Shown piece by piece: positions 18,409 through 27,632 of a stretch of DNA of 64,000 nucleotides. A program made the translations under genes and the position numbers. The notes under the pieces are model-generated. The model had not been told where the DNA came from and searched no databases. It saw only the letters and a list, made by a program, of their open reading frames with translations. Each line of letters begins with the position of its first letter. Position 1 is the stretch's first letter. The DNA is from Cyanobium sp. CZS25K (GTDB lineage: Bacteria > Cyanobacteriota > Cyanobacteriia > PCC-6307 > Cyanobiaceae), in NCBI GenBank assembly GCA_030373325.1, contig JAUCZB010000002.1:244405-308404 (forward strand), read 5' to 3'.

Positions 18409-18777
18409 ATGACCCGCACCTTCCCGATCACGGTCCACTGGCGACAGACCAACCGCGTCATCCGCCTCGAGGTGCCGGAAGGGGAGTACATCCTGCGCAG
18501 CTTCGAAGCCCAGGGTGAACCCCTGCCCTTCAGCTGCCGCAACGGCTGTTGCACGGCCTGCGCCGTCCGGGTGCTGGCTGGCAGCATCGACCAACGGGAG
18601 GCCCTTGGCCTCTCGAAGGAGCTGCGCAACGACGGCTACGGCCTCCTCTGCGTGGCCCGGGCCACCGGGCCGCTGGAGGTGGAAACCCAGGATGAGGACG
18701 AGGTGTACGACCGCCAGTTCGGTCGCTTCTTCGGCCGCGGTCAGGTGCGCCCCGGTCTGCCCCTGGACGACGAATGA
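18409..18777 (+). CDS. 2Fe-2S ferredoxin (plant type) with C-terminal extension
   Basis: Soluble one-electron carrier of 122 residues. The cluster ligands are CRNGCCTAC (a C-x4-C-x2-C pattern with an extra cysteine, about residues 43-51) and a distal cysteine in GLLCVA (about 84). The arrangement is that of plant-type ferredoxins. About 30 residues after the last ligand form an acidic then basic tail absent from the ~97-residue photosynthetic PetF, so this is more likely one of the minor cyanobacterial ferredoxins with a specialised partner. The ATG at 18409 follows the divergent tRNA. It overlaps the next gene by ATGA. Confidence 0.92.
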   Translation: MTRTFPITVHWRQTNRVIRLEVPEGEYILRSFEAQGEPLPFSCRNGCCTACAVRVLAGSIDQREALGLSKELRNDGYGLLCVARATGPLEVETQDEDEVYDRQFGRFFGRGQVRPGLPLDDE

Positions 18778-19673
18778 CCTCCCTCTGTCAACGGGCCCTG
18801 GAAGGTTCCGGACTTGATGCCGCCGAACTGGAGCGGTTGCTGCAGGTGGCCCGCGAGGCCGCCGAAGCCGGGGGGCGCGAACTGAGGCACCACTTCGGCC
18901 GTCTGGAGCAGGTGCGCCAGAAGGGGATGGCGGGCAACCTGGTCACCGAAGCCGACCTGGCCGCCGAAGCGGCCGTGCTGGCGGTGCTGGAGGCCGCGAC
19001 GCCCACCCTGGCGGTGCTGGCCGAGGAAAGCGGCCGCCGTGCGGGCCAGGGCGAGCTGCAGTGGTGCGTCGACCCCCTCGACGGCACCACCAACTACGCC
19101 CACGGCTATCCGATCTTCGGCACCTCCGTGGGGCTCACCTGGAAGGGCCTTCCCCTGCTTGGCGCCCTGGAGGTGCCGGCCCTGGAGGAGCACTACTGGG
19201 CGGCCCCGGGCCACGGGGCCTGGTGCAACGGGCGCCGGCTGCAGGTGAGTCAGTGCGGCGCCCTGGCGGATTCCCTGCTCGTCACCGGCTTCTCCTACGA
19301 CCGGGTCCAGCGCCTCGACAACAACTACGCCGAATTCGCCTGGTTCACCCACCGCAGCCATGGGGTGCGGCGGGCGGGGGCGGCGGCCGTCGACCTGGCC
19401 TTCGTCGCCGCCGGCCGGGTCGACGGCTACTGGGAACGGGGCCTGTCCCCCTGGGATCTGGTGGCCGGGGTGGTGCTGGTGGAGCAGGCCGGCGGCATCG
19501 TCTGTGCCTACGACGGCGGCCCCCTCGACCTGGCCGACGGCCGGGTGGTCGCCTGCACCCCCGCCCTGCGACAACCCCTGATCGACGGGCTGGCCTGCTG
19601 CCGTCCCCTCAGCGGCGCCAGCTTCGGTGCTCCCGAGCTGGATGCCCCGGCCGGCGGCGGCGACGCTCCATAG
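18774..19673 (+). CDS. Inositol-monophosphatase-family phosphatase, possible histidinol-phosphatase
   Basis: Mg2+-dependent phosphatase fold of 299 residues. Metal-binding motifs are the glutamate in VLAEESG (about 82), DPLDGTTNYAHGYP (about 99-112) and WDLVAGVVLVEQAGG (about 225). The family hydrolyses inositol phosphate, fructose-1,6-bisphosphate, PAP or histidinol phosphate, and sequence inspection alone does not discriminate. hisZ starts 43 bp downstream on the same strand, which favours a histidinol-phosphate phosphatase (HisN-like) role; this is inference from context. Translation is coupled to the ferredoxin gene by a 4-nt overlap. Confidence 0.92.
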   Translation: MTSLCQRALEGSGLDAAELERLLQVAREAAEAGGRELRHHFGRLEQVRQKGMAGNLVTEADLAAEAAVLAVLEAATPTLAVLAEESGRRAGQGELQWCVDPLDGTTNYAHGYPIFGTSVGLTWKGLPLLGALEVPALEEHYWAAPGHGAWCNGRRLQVSQCGALADSLLVTGFSYDRVQRLDNNYAEFAWFTHRSHGVRRAGAAAVDLAFVAAGRVDGYWERGLSPWDLVAGVVLVEQAGGIVCAYDGGPLDLADGRVVACTPALRQPLIDGLACCRPLSGASFGAPELDAPAGGGDAP

Positions 19674-19716
19674 GATCCGACCGCTTCCTCCACCCCCCGC
19701 CTGAGCGAACCCCTCC

Positions 19717-20907
19717 ATGGCCCTCCAACCTGCCGCCGGCGCGCGGGACCTGAACCCGGGTCAGGTGGACAGCAACCGGCGTCTCTGCGACCTGCTGGCC
19801 ACGGTGTTTCGCCTCTGGGGTTACCAGGAGGTGGCTCCGCCCACGATCGAGCGGCTCGACACCCTGGAGGCCGGCGGCGCCATCGCCGAACGGGAGCTGG
19901 TGCGCCTGGCGGCGGATGAGCCCCTCGGCCTCAGGCCGGAACTCACCGCGCCGATCGCCCGGGCCGCCAGCACCCGCATGCTGGGCCGCCCCCGCCCCCT
20001 GCGGCTCTGGGCCAGCGGCACCACCTTCCGCAGCTTCATCGGTGATGGCGGCGGGCAGCGGATCAGCGAACAGCTCCAGAGCGGTGTGGAACTGCTGGGC
20101 GAGCCCTCCCCCGCCGCCGACACCGAACTGCTGCATCTGCTGCTGGCCGCCGTGGCCACCCTGGAGCTGTCGCCCCCGCAACGGCCGACCCTGCTGGTGG
20201 GCCACCACGGTCTGCTCAGCGCGCTGCTGAGCCAGGTGCCGGCGGACCAGCGCTCCCTGGCGCGCCATGCCCTCACCGACTTTGATCCCCTGGCCCTCGA
20301 AGCCCTCTGTCTGCCCGACAGCCAGCGGCAGCGGCTGATGGCCCTGATCGGCCTGAGGGGGGAGCCGGTGCGGGTGCTCTACCAGCTGGAGCAGTGGCTG
20401 GGTCCGGTGCCCCTGCTCGACACCTTGGCCGCCACGCTCGCCAGCGTGGAAGCACCCGCCACGGCCCTGGGGGTGCGGGTGCAGCTCGATCCCACCTTCC
20501 AGCCCCACTTCGATCTCTACGACGGTCTGGTGTTCAAGCTCGTCTGCCAGGGTGCTGACGCCCCGGTGGCCATCGCCAGTGGCGGCCGCTACGACGCCCT
20601 GGTGGGGCGCTTCTGCTCCGACGCCGCCCAGGCGGCGGGCACCGGCTTCGGCTTCGACGTGGAGGCCATCCGCGATCTGCTCGAGTCGGAAGCATCGTCC
20701 GCGGCGGACGCTGGCGAAGCGCCGGGTCCCTGGCTGGTGGCCAGCGCCAGCGCCGCCGGCCTCGGCGAGGCCCTCCAGCGCATGGGGGAGCTGCACCGCG
20801 GCGGCGAAGCCGCCGAGCTCTGCACCCGACCCTGCGCCGACCGCATGGAAGCCGAGCGGCTGGCCGCGGAGCGGGCCTGCCGGGGCCTGGTCTGGCTCCC
20901 TGCCTAG
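19717..20907 (+). CDS. hisZ: ATP phosphoribosyltransferase regulatory subunit
   Basis: HisZ is a catalytically inactive relative of the histidyl-tRNA synthetase core that forms an octamer with short-form HisG and mediates histidine feedback on the first step of histidine synthesis. The 396-residue product keeps the class II fold: GARDLNPGQV (about 8), LRPELTAPIAR (about 72), and ASGGRYDALVGRF (about 288). It lacks the anticodon-binding domain of HisRS, and the motif regions are diverged. This implies a short-form hisG elsewhere in the genome. Sits between the IMPase-family gene and a small ferredoxin gene. Confidence 0.94.
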   Translation: MALQPAAGARDLNPGQVDSNRRLCDLLATVFRLWGYQEVAPPTIERLDTLEAGGAIAERELVRLAADEPLGLRPELTAPIARAASTRMLGRPRPLRLWASGTTFRSFIGDGGGQRISEQLQSGVELLGEPSPAADTELLHLLLAAVATLELSPPQRPTLLVGHHGLLSALLSQVPADQRSLARHALTDFDPLALEALCLPDSQRQRLMALIGLRGEPVRVLYQLEQWLGPVPLLDTLAATLASVEAPATALGVRVQLDPTFQPHFDLYDGLVFKLVCQGADAPVAIASGGRYDALVGRFCSDAAQAAGTGFGFDVEAIRDLLESEASSAADAGEAPGPWLVASASAAGLGEALQRMGELHRGGEAAELCTRPCADRMEAERLAAERACRGLVWLPA

Positions 20908-20934
20908 GATCCCCTCTGCCGCTGCTCCGCGTCG

Positions 20935-21162
20935 ATGGCCCACTCGATCGTCACCAACGTCTGCGAAGGCGTGGCCGACTGCGTCGACGCCTGCCCGGTG
21001 GCCTGCATCCACCCCGGCCAGGGAGCGAACAGCAAGGGAACGGTCTTTTACTGGATCGATTTCGACACCTGCATCGACTGCGGCATCTGCCTGCAGGTGT
21101 GTCCGGTGGAGGGGGCGATCCTGCCCGAGGAACGGCCCGACCTTCAGAAGGCCGGCGGCTGA
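20935..21162 (+). CDS. Two-cluster (4Fe-4S / 7Fe-type) ferredoxin
   Basis: A 75-residue iron-sulfur protein. Cysteines at 10, 16, 20 and 24 (VCEGVADCVDACPVACI) and at 46, 49, 52 and 56 (CIDCGICLQVCP) supply eight possible ligands in the bacterial FdxA-like layout, for two [4Fe-4S] clusters or a 3Fe/4Fe pair. The C-x5-C spacing of the first pair is shorter than in Azotobacter-type 7Fe ferredoxin. It starts 27 bp after hisZ. The redox partner is not evident from context. Confidence 0.94.
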   Translation: MAHSIVTNVCEGVADCVDACPVACIHPGQGANSKGTVFYWIDFDTCIDCGICLQVCPVEGAILPEERPDLQKAGG

Positions 21163-21249
21163 GCGCCCTTGGTTCGGGGACCCCACCCTCGCTGGCCTTG
21201 AGCCGAAGGGTGGCCGCACCTAAGTTCGAGGGAAATCTTCTCTTCTGCC

Positions 21250-23172
21250 ATGACGGTGCTGGAACAGGGCCAGATTCAGATCCACACCGAGAACATCTTC
21301 CCCATCATCAAAAAGGCCGTCTATTCCGGCCATGAGGTGTTCCTGCGGGAACTGGTGAGCAACGGGGTGGATGCGATCAGCAAACGGCGCATGGCCGCCA
21401 TGGCGGGCGACTGCAGCGAAGGCCCTGAAGGAACGATCGCCATTCGCATCGACCGGGAAGCGAAAACCCTCACCATCAGTGACAACGGCATCGGCATGAC
21501 CGCCGACGAGGTGAAGCGCTACATCAACCAGGTGGCCTTCTCCAGTGCCGAGGACTTCCTTGAAAAGTACAAGAGTGAAGGCGATGCGATCATCGGCCAC
21601 TTCGGCCTTGGCTTCTATTCCAGTTTCATGGTGGCCTCCCGGGTCGAGCTGGTCAGCCTGAGTGCCAGGCCTGAGGCCGAGGCGGTGCGCTGGAGCTGTG
21701 ATGGCTCCCCCAATTTCAGCCTCGAAGGGGCCGAGCGGTCCGAGCCGGGAACCGACGTGATCCTGCACCTGATGGAGGAGGAGCTGGAGTACATCGAACC
21801 CTCCAGAATTCGCACGTTGATCACCACCTACTGCGACTTTCTGCCGGTGGCGGTGCAGCTGGATGGCGAAACCGTCAACAAGCGGGAAGCGCCCTGGCGC
21901 AAGAGCCCCCGGGAGCTCAGCGACGACGACTACATCACGCTCTACCGCTATCTCTACCCCTTCCAGGGGGACCCCCTGCTCTGGGTCCATCTCAACACCG
22001 ACTACCCCTACAACCTGCAGGGCATTCTCTATTTCCCCAGGATCACCGGGCGTGCCGACTGGGAAAAGGGCGAGATCAGGCTTTACTGCAACCAGGTGTT
22101 CGTCAGCGACTCCATCAAGGAGGTGGTGCCCCGCTACCTGCTGCCCCTGCGCGGCGTGATCGATTCCCCCGACATTCCCCTGAATGTCAGCCGCAGCGCC
22201 CTGCAGACCGACCGCCGGGTCCGCTCGATCGGTGGCTTCGTGGCCAAGAAGGTGGGTGACCGGCTCAAGGAGCTGCACCGCGATGAACCGGCCCGCTATG
22301 CCGCGATCTGGGACTCCCTGGCCCCCTTCATCAAGATCGGGGCCATGGAGGACGAGAAGTTCGCAGAGCAGGTGGCGGATCTGATCCTGTACGGCACCAC
22401 CGCGGCGGCTGCCCAGCCAGCCGAGGACGCCGAGGAGGCCACCAGCCTCGATCCCGTCGCCACCGAAGGCCGCACTTACACCACCCTCGCCGGGTATCGG
22501 GGCCGGCTTCCCGCCGACAACGCCACCCGCATCCTTTATTGCACCGATGAAGCCGGGCAGGCCGGGGCCCTTGCCCTCTGGAAGGGGCAGGGGGCGGAGG
22601 TGCTGCTGGCCGACACCCTGATCGACTCCCAGTTCATCCCCTGGCTTGAGGCCCGCCATGGCGACCTGCGCTTCCAGCGGGTCGACGCCGAGCTCGACGA
22701 CTCGCTGCACGAGCCCGAGACCGACCTGGCGGACGCCGAGGGCAAGGACAGCGGCGAGAAGCTGCGGGACCTGTTCAAGACCGCCCTCAACGACGAGAAG
22801 ATCACCATCCAGGTGCAATCCCTCAAGGGGGAAGGTTCACCGGCCGCCCTGATCCTGCTGCCGGAGCAGATGCGTCGCCTCAACGACATGGGCGCCCTGA
22901 TGGAGCAACGCCTGCCGGGCCTGCCCGATCACCACGTGCTGCTGGTGAACCGCCGCCATCCTTTGGTGGAGGGCTTGCTCAAGCTCTCGTCCGGCGCCGT
23001 CATCACCGGGGCCGGCGGCACCTCGCCCAGCCAGCAGCTGGCCGAGGATCTCAGCCGCCACGTCTACGAGATGGCCCGTCTGGCCGTGGGGGGGCTGGAG
23101 CCCAACCAGCTGGCCGGCTTCCAGCAGCGCAGTTCGGATCTGATGGGGCAGCTGATGCAGCGCGGCCTCTGA
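21250..23172 (+). CDS. htpG: Chaperone HtpG (Hsp90)
   Basis: Cytoplasmic Hsp90 of 640 residues. The GHKL ATPase domain shows the glutamate of VFLRELVSNGVDA (about 34), SDNGIGM (about 78) and the glycine-rich lid IGHFGLGFYSSFMV (about 117). The middle domain includes RGVIDSPDIPLNVSRS with the conserved arginine. The C-terminal dimerisation domain is present and there is no MEEVD tail, as expected in bacteria. In cyanobacteria HtpG is needed for heat, cold and oxidative stress tolerance and tetrapyrrole control; those roles are family knowledge. Confidence 0.97.
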   Translation: MTVLEQGQIQIHTENIFPIIKKAVYSGHEVFLRELVSNGVDAISKRRMAAMAGDCSEGPEGTIAIRIDREAKTLTISDNGIGMTADEVKRYINQVAFSSAEDFLEKYKSEGDAIIGHFGLGFYSSFMVASRVELVSLSARPEAEAVRWSCDGSPNFSLEGAERSEPGTDVILHLMEEELEYIEPSRIRTLITTYCDFLPVAVQLDGETVNKREAPWRKSPRELSDDDYITLYRYLYPFQGDPLLWVHLNTDYPYNLQGILYFPRITGRADWEKGEIRLYCNQVFVSDSIKEVVPRYLLPLRGVIDSPDIPLNVSRSALQTDRRVRSIGGFVAKKVGDRLKELHRDEPARYAAIWDSLAPFIKIGAMEDEKFAEQVADLILYGTTAAAAQPAEDAEEATSLDPVATEGRTYTTLAGYRGRLPADNATRILYCTDEAGQAGALALWKGQGAEVLLADTLIDSQFIPWLEARHGDLRFQRVDAELDDSLHEPETDLADAEGKDSGEKLRDLFKTALNDEKITIQVQSLKGEGSPAALILLPEQMRRLNDMGALMEQRLPGLPDHHVLLVNRRHPLVEGLLKLSSGAVITGAGGTSPSQQLAEDLSRHVYEMARLAVGGLEPNQLAGFQQRSSDLMGQLMQRGL

Positions 23173-23225
23173 GGCCGAGGCCAACGCCCTGGGAGCGTCC
23201 GGAACTGGCCGCGTAACGTTGGCCC

Positions 23226-24572
23226 ATGGCCGTCCGCTCCCGTTTGCCCAGCCTGCGGTGGCGGCGTTGCGCCCTGATGCTGCTGTCGGCGGTGCTGCTG
23301 TCGGCGGTGCTGCTGGCGCTGCTGCCCTCCACCGGCCTGGTCGGGGCCCAGCCCTCAGCCGCCCAGCCCATCCCGATCCGGGTGCTGATGCCCGCCCCCC
23401 TGGCCGATGCGGTGGCTGGCCCGGTGGCGCGCTTCAACGCCAGGGGGTCGGGCGTGGCCGTGGAGGTGGTGCGGGGCCCCCTGGACACCGAGACCATCTC
23501 CGATCTGGCCATCAGCAGCCTGCTGTTGGGGGAGGCCCCCTTCGACCTGCTGCTGGTGGATGTCAGCTGGCTGGCCAAGTACGTGGCCGCCGGTTGGCTG
23601 GTGCCGCTGGAGCGCTGGTTCGGCCCCGAGGTGCTGGCGGGGATGGAGCCCGGCGCCCGGCTTGGCAACGGCCTGGGCGACCACCTCTGGCGCATGCCCC
23701 TCACCGGCGACACCGGCCTGCTGTACTGGCGCACCGACCTGATGGAGCGTCCTCCACGCGACACCGAGGAGCTGGTGGCCCTCTCCCGCGATCTGCAGCG
23801 CCGCGGCAAGGTGCGCTGGGGCTACCTCTGGCAGGGGCGCCAGTACGAGGGTCTGAGCTGCGTGATGGTGGAGGTGCTGCAGGCCTTCGGGGCCCGCTGG
23901 TGGAATGGCGCCACGGCGCGGACGGAGCTGGACAGTCCAGAGGCCGTGGCGGCGGCCGGCTGGCTGGCAGGCCTGCTCCGTGACGGGGTGAGCCCGAAGG
24001 CGGTGGCCAATTACGCCGAGAATGACGCCCTGCAGTCCTTCGCCGCCGGTGAGGCCGCCTTCCTGCGCAACTGGCCCTACGCCTGGCGGGAGATCGAGAA
24101 AAGCGACGGTCCGGTCAAGGGCAAGGTGGGCGTCACCCCCATGGTGGGCGCCCCGGGGGAACAGGGAGGCGGCACCCTCGGCACCTGGGGCCTGTCCCTG
24201 ATCGAGGGCAGTCCCCACCCGGAGGAGGCGGTGGAGGTGATCCGCTGGCTCACCGGTCCGGTGGTGCAGCGCCAGCTCGCCATCGAGCAGGGATATGCCC
24301 CCACCTGGAGCCGCCTCTACGACGATGCGGACCTGCAACGCCGCGCCCCGCTGCTGGCCGTGCAGCGGCAGGCCCTGCAACATCCCCAGCTGCGTCCGCT
24401 CACCCCCGCCTATGCCCAGCTCAGTGATCTGCTGGCCCGGCAGGTGAATGGCATGCTCACCGCTCAGGAGGGGCCGGACCAGGCCATGGCCGCTGCCCAG
24501 GGCCAGAGCCTCCAGGTGCTGCGCTCGGTGGCGGGCACCACGGGCCCCAAGGGAACCGCCAGCGAAGGTTGA
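23226..24572 (+). CDS. Sugar ABC transporter substrate-binding protein
   Basis: Family 1 extracellular solute-binding protein of 448 residues. The N-terminus has a long signal peptide (about residues 13-42, RCALMLLSAVLLSAVLLALL) ending near VGAQP; no lipobox cysteine is seen, so it is secreted to the periplasm. The mature part shows the type I fold segments PFDLLLVDVSWLAKYVAAGWLVPLE (about 100-125) and GDTGLLYWRTDLM, typical of binding proteins for maltose, trehalose, sucrose or glucosylglycerol. It is followed by two permeases and an ATPase, each overlapping the next by 1-4 nt, making a complete importer. The substrate is not determinable by eye. Confidence 0.93.
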   Translation: MAVRSRLPSLRWRRCALMLLSAVLLSAVLLALLPSTGLVGAQPSAAQPIPIRVLMPAPLADAVAGPVARFNARGSGVAVEVVRGPLDTETISDLAISSLLLGEAPFDLLLVDVSWLAKYVAAGWLVPLERWFGPEVLAGMEPGARLGNGLGDHLWRMPLTGDTGLLYWRTDLMERPPRDTEELVALSRDLQRRGKVRWGYLWQGRQYEGLSCVMVEVLQAFGARWWNGATARTELDSPEAVAAAGWLAGLLRDGVSPKAVANYAENDALQSFAAGEAAFLRNWPYAWREIEKSDGPVKGKVGVTPMVGAPGEQGGGTLGTWGLSLIEGSPHPEEAVEVIRWLTGPVVQRQLAIEQGYAPTWSRLYDDADLQRRAPLLAVQRQALQHPQLRPLTPAYAQLSDLLARQVNGMLTAQEGPDQAMAAAQGQSLQVLRSVAGTTGPKGTASEG

Positions 24573-25459
24573 TGAAACAGCGCGCCACCACCCTTCTGCT
24601 GATGCTGCCGGCCCTGCTCCTGCTGGCGGCGGTGTTTCTCTACCCGCTGCTGCGCTACGGCTGGCTCAGTTTCCATGCCAGTTCGGTGCTCACCGGGCTG
24701 GTGCCGGTGCCGAATGGGGGGGCCAACTGGCTGCGACTGCTCAGCGATGCCCGTTTCTGGACGGATGCGGGCCAGACCCTGCGGTTCGCCGTCTGCTCGG
24801 TGGCCCTGGAACTGGCCGGTGGTCTGGCTCTGGCCCTGCTGCTGCATCAGCCGCTGCAGGGCCGGGGGGCGCTGAGGGCCCTGACCCTGCTGCCCTGGGC
24901 CCTGCCCACCACGGTGATGGCCCTGGGTTGGCGCTGGATCCTCAACGATCCCCACGGACCCCTCAACGCCGCCATCCGCTCCCTGGGCGGCTCCAGCTAC
25001 GCCTTCCTCTCCACCCCGGCCACCACCTGGTTCTTCGTGGTGCTGGCGGACGTCTGGAAGACCTTGCCGTTCGTGGCCCTGCTGCTGCTGGCCGGACTGC
25101 AGACCATCCCGGTGGATCTGGAGGAGGCCCTGCGGCTGGAAGGCGCCAGCCGCGTCCAGATCCTGCGACGACTCACCCTGCCCCTGCTGGTGCCCTACAT
25201 CGCCCTGGCGCTGCTGTTCAGGCTGGCCCAGGCCCTGGGTGTGTTCGACCTGATCCTGGTGCTCAGCGGCGGTGGACCAGCCGGCAGCACCGAGAGCCTG
25301 GCCCTCTATGCCTACCTCAATGCCATGCGTTTCCTCGACTTCGGCTACGCCGCCACGGTGATGCTCGCCACGTTCCTGCTGTTGCTGGCGCTGCTCGGCG
25401 GCGGCTGGCTGCTGCTGCGCCGCGGCGGCATCGAACGAACCCCGGATCGTGCCACATGA
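24572..25459 (+). CDS. Sugar ABC transporter permease 1 (MalF/UgpA type)
   Basis: Inner-membrane permease of 295 residues with about six helices, the first at residues 7-27 (LLLMLPALLLLAAVFLYPLL). The cytoplasmic EAA motif reads EEALRLEGASRVQILRRLTLPLL (about 184-206), the docking site for the ATPase. The ATG at 24572 overlaps the TGA of the binding-protein gene (TGATG); a TTG one codon earlier is less likely. It ends in an ATGA overlap with permease 2. Confidence 0.93.
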   Translation: MKQRATTLLLMLPALLLLAAVFLYPLLRYGWLSFHASSVLTGLVPVPNGGANWLRLLSDARFWTDAGQTLRFAVCSVALELAGGLALALLLHQPLQGRGALRALTLLPWALPTTVMALGWRWILNDPHGPLNAAIRSLGGSSYAFLSTPATTWFFVVLADVWKTLPFVALLLLAGLQTIPVDLEEALRLEGASRVQILRRLTLPLLVPYIALALLFRLAQALGVFDLILVLSGGGPAGSTESLALYAYLNAMRFLDFGYAATVMLATFLLLLALLGGGWLLLRRGGIERTPDRAT

Positions 25460-26250
25460 GGCTGCTCGTGCTGCTCTGGAGTCTGGGGCCGCTGCTCTGG
25501 CAGTTGCGCACCTCCCTGCTGCGGCCGGAGGCCCTGGTGGCTCCGCTGCTGGAGGGCAGCCCCTGGACCCTGGCCAACTACCAGCTGGTGCTCTCCGGCG
25601 ATCCACCCTTCTGGCGTTACCTGTCCAACAGCGCCCTGGTGGGTCTGGTCACCACGGGACTGACGCTGCTGCTGGCTGTTCCATGCGCCTATGGCCTGCA
25701 GAAGCAGCGGGGCCCCCTGCGCTGGGGGGTCGGGCTGGGGCTGGTGGCGGCGGCCATGTTTCCCACCGTGCTGCTGTTCCTGGCGCTGCTGGAGATCGCC
25801 AGAAGCTTCGGCCTCGCCAACGACCTGCTCGCCCTCAGCCTTCCCTACACCGCCCTGTCCCTGCCCCTGGCCGTGCTGCTGCTGCGCGCCGCCTTCGCCG
25901 ACCTTCCCGTGGAGCTGGAGGATGCGGCCCGGCTGGAGGGCCTTGACCTGGGCCAGCGGTTGAGGCACGTCCTGCTGCCCCTGCTGGGGCCGGCCCTGGC
26001 CAGCACGGGAATCCTGGTGTTCCTGGCCAGCTGGAACGAGTACGCCATCGCCCTCACCTGGATCAGCCGCAACGATCTGCTCACCCTGCCGATCGCCATC
26101 GCCCGGATCGGCGGCAGCTCGGTGTTCACCATTCCCTACGGCGCCTTCGCCGCCGCCACGGTGCTGGGCAGCCTGCCCCTGCTGCTGCTGGTGCTGCTGG
26201 CCCAGAGGGCGATTGTGTCGGGGCTCACCCGCGGGGCGGTGAAGGGATGA
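25456..26250 (+). CDS. Sugar ABC transporter permease 2 (MalG/UgpE type)
   Basis: Second permease, 264 residues. The EAA loop is ELEDAARLEGLDLGQRLRHVLLPLL (about 154-178), followed by GILVFLASWNEYAIALT, a segment characteristic of the MalG branch. The protein is a little short because its first helix starts directly at the N-terminus (MRLLVLLWSLGPLLWQL). The start is fixed by the ATGA overlap with permease 1; a longer frame upstream runs through that gene. It ends in another ATGA with the ATPase gene. Confidence 0.93.
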   Translation: MRLLVLLWSLGPLLWQLRTSLLRPEALVAPLLEGSPWTLANYQLVLSGDPPFWRYLSNSALVGLVTTGLTLLLAVPCAYGLQKQRGPLRWGVGLGLVAAAMFPTVLLFLALLEIARSFGLANDLLALSLPYTALSLPLAVLLLRAAFADLPVELEDAARLEGLDLGQRLRHVLLPLLGPALASTGILVFLASWNEYAIALTWISRNDLLTLPIAIARIGGSSVFTIPYGAFAAATVLGSLPLLLLVLLAQRAIVSGLTRGAVKG

Positions 26251-27251
26251 ACCTGACCCCCGCCGCCGGACTGGAACTGCGGCAGCTGTGCCGGGATCTG
26301 GGCGAGCGGCGCCTGCTCGACCGGCTCGACCTTAAGGTCGCCCCCGGAGAGTGTCTCGCCCTGCTGGGGCCGAGCGGCTGCGGCAAGTCGACCACCCTGC
26401 GCCTGGTGGCGGGGCTGGATCCGGCCAGTGCCGGCAAGGTGCTGCTGGACGGAGAGGACCTCACCGACCGCGGCCCTGGCGAGCGACAGGTGGCGATGGT
26501 GTTCCAGAGCTACGCCCTCTACCCCCACCTGAGCGTGGAGGGCAACCTGGCCCTGGGCCTGAAGGTGCGCGGTGTGCCCGTGCGCGAGCGGCAGCGGCGC
26601 ATCGAAGCCATCCTCGACCTGCTGCAGCTCCAGGAGCTTCGCCTGCGCCGCCCCGCCCAGCTCTCCGGCGGCCAGCGCCAGCGGGTGGCCCTGGCCCGGG
26701 CCCTGCTGCGGCAGCCCCGCATCGTGCTGCTCGACGAGCCGATGAGCAACCTCGACGCCCAGCTGCGGGAGGAGCTGCGGCCGGAACTGCGGCGGCTGCT
26801 GTGCGGCCGTGAGCAACCGGTGATCTACGTGACCCACGACCAGCAGGAGGCCGTGGGCATGGCGGATCGGATCGCCCTGCTGGAGGGAGGACGGCTGCAG
26901 CAGGTGGGCAGCCCGCGGGAGCTCTATGCCGATCCGGCCAACCGCTTCGTCGCCTCCTTTCTGGGCCGGCCGGCGATCAACCTGCTCGCAATGGAGCCGC
27001 ATCGCCAGCTGGGCCTGCGGCCGGAGCACCTGCGCCTCGGCGACGACGGTGCCGTGGCGGCCCGGTTGCAGCGCCGCGAGTGGTGGGGCCACCAGCAACT
27101 CCTCTGGCTCGACACCCCATGGGGCACCGTGCGGGTGCTCACCGCCCCCGAGACCCCGCTGCCCACGGAACCACGCCTGAGCTGGCAGCGGCAGCACGAG
27201 CTCTGGTTCGATCCCCGCAGCGGTGAACGGCTTGCGCATGGAAGGATCTGA
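26247..27251 (+). CDS. Sugar ABC transporter ATPase (MalK/UgpC type)
   Basis: ATPase of 334 residues that should drive the two preceding permeases. It has Walker [10 protein letters not shown] (about 42), the Q-loop in VFQSYALYPHLSV, signature LSGGQRQRV (about 138), Walker B VLLDEPMSNLD, and the H-loop in VTHDQQEA. A C-terminal TOBE-type regulatory domain (about 240-334) contains LGLRPEHLRL. This domain architecture is that of CUT1 carbohydrate importers rather than amino acid or ion ATPases. It is the last gene of the operon; rpmB starts 75 bp downstream. Confidence 0.95.
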   Translation: MNLTPAAGLELRQLCRDLGERRLLDRLDLKVAPGECLALLGPSGCGKSTTLRLVAGLDPASAGKVLLDGEDLTDRGPGERQVAMVFQSYALYPHLSVEGNLALGLKVRGVPVRERQRRIEAILDLLQLQELRLRRPAQLSGGQRQRVALARALLRQPRIVLLDEPMSNLDAQLREELRPELRRLLCGREQPVIYVTHDQQEAVGMADRIALLEGGRLQQVGSPRELYADPANRFVASFLGRPAINLLAMEPHRQLGLRPEHLRLGDDGAVAARLQRREWWGHQQLLWLDTPWGTVRVLTAPETPLPTEPRLSWQRQHELWFDPRSGERLAHGRI

Positions 27252-27326
27252 AACCGGCGCCATGACCCCGTTTGGTAAAGTCGCAGGCTGGCTCAGGCCT
27301 GCATCGTCCACCGTCGTCCTTCCGTC

Positions 27327-27563
27327 ATGTCCCGGGTCTGTCAGCTCACCGGCAAGCGCGCCAACAACGGCATGGCGGTCAGCCATTCCCACGTCCGCAC
27401 CAAGAAGCTGCAGCAGGTGAATCTGCAGGAGCGCCGGCTGTGGTGGGCCGAAGGCAAGCGCTTCGTGAAGCTGCGGGTGTCCACCCGGGCCCTCAAGACG
27501 ATCCAGAAAAAGGGTCTCGGCGCCTACGCCAAGGAACTGGGTGTCAACCTGGCCCGGATCTGA
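27327..27563 (+). CDS. rpmB: 50S ribosomal protein L28
   Basis: Structural protein of the large ribosomal subunit, 78 residues. It opens with [20 protein letters not shown], continues [14 protein letters not shown], and ends in [21 protein letters not shown], which is the full L28 pattern with normal length. It is single-copy and monocistronic here by spacing. Confidence 0.98.
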   Translation: MSRVCQLTGKRANNGMAVSHSHVRTKKLQQVNLQERRLWWAEGKRFVKLRVSTRALKTIQKKGLGAYAKELGVNLARI

Positions 27564-27632
27564 CCGAACTCACCTGGCAGGCCTTTGGGCCGATTCCCCG
27601 TCCAGTCAGGGCTGGTGGTATCGCTAGGGTCC

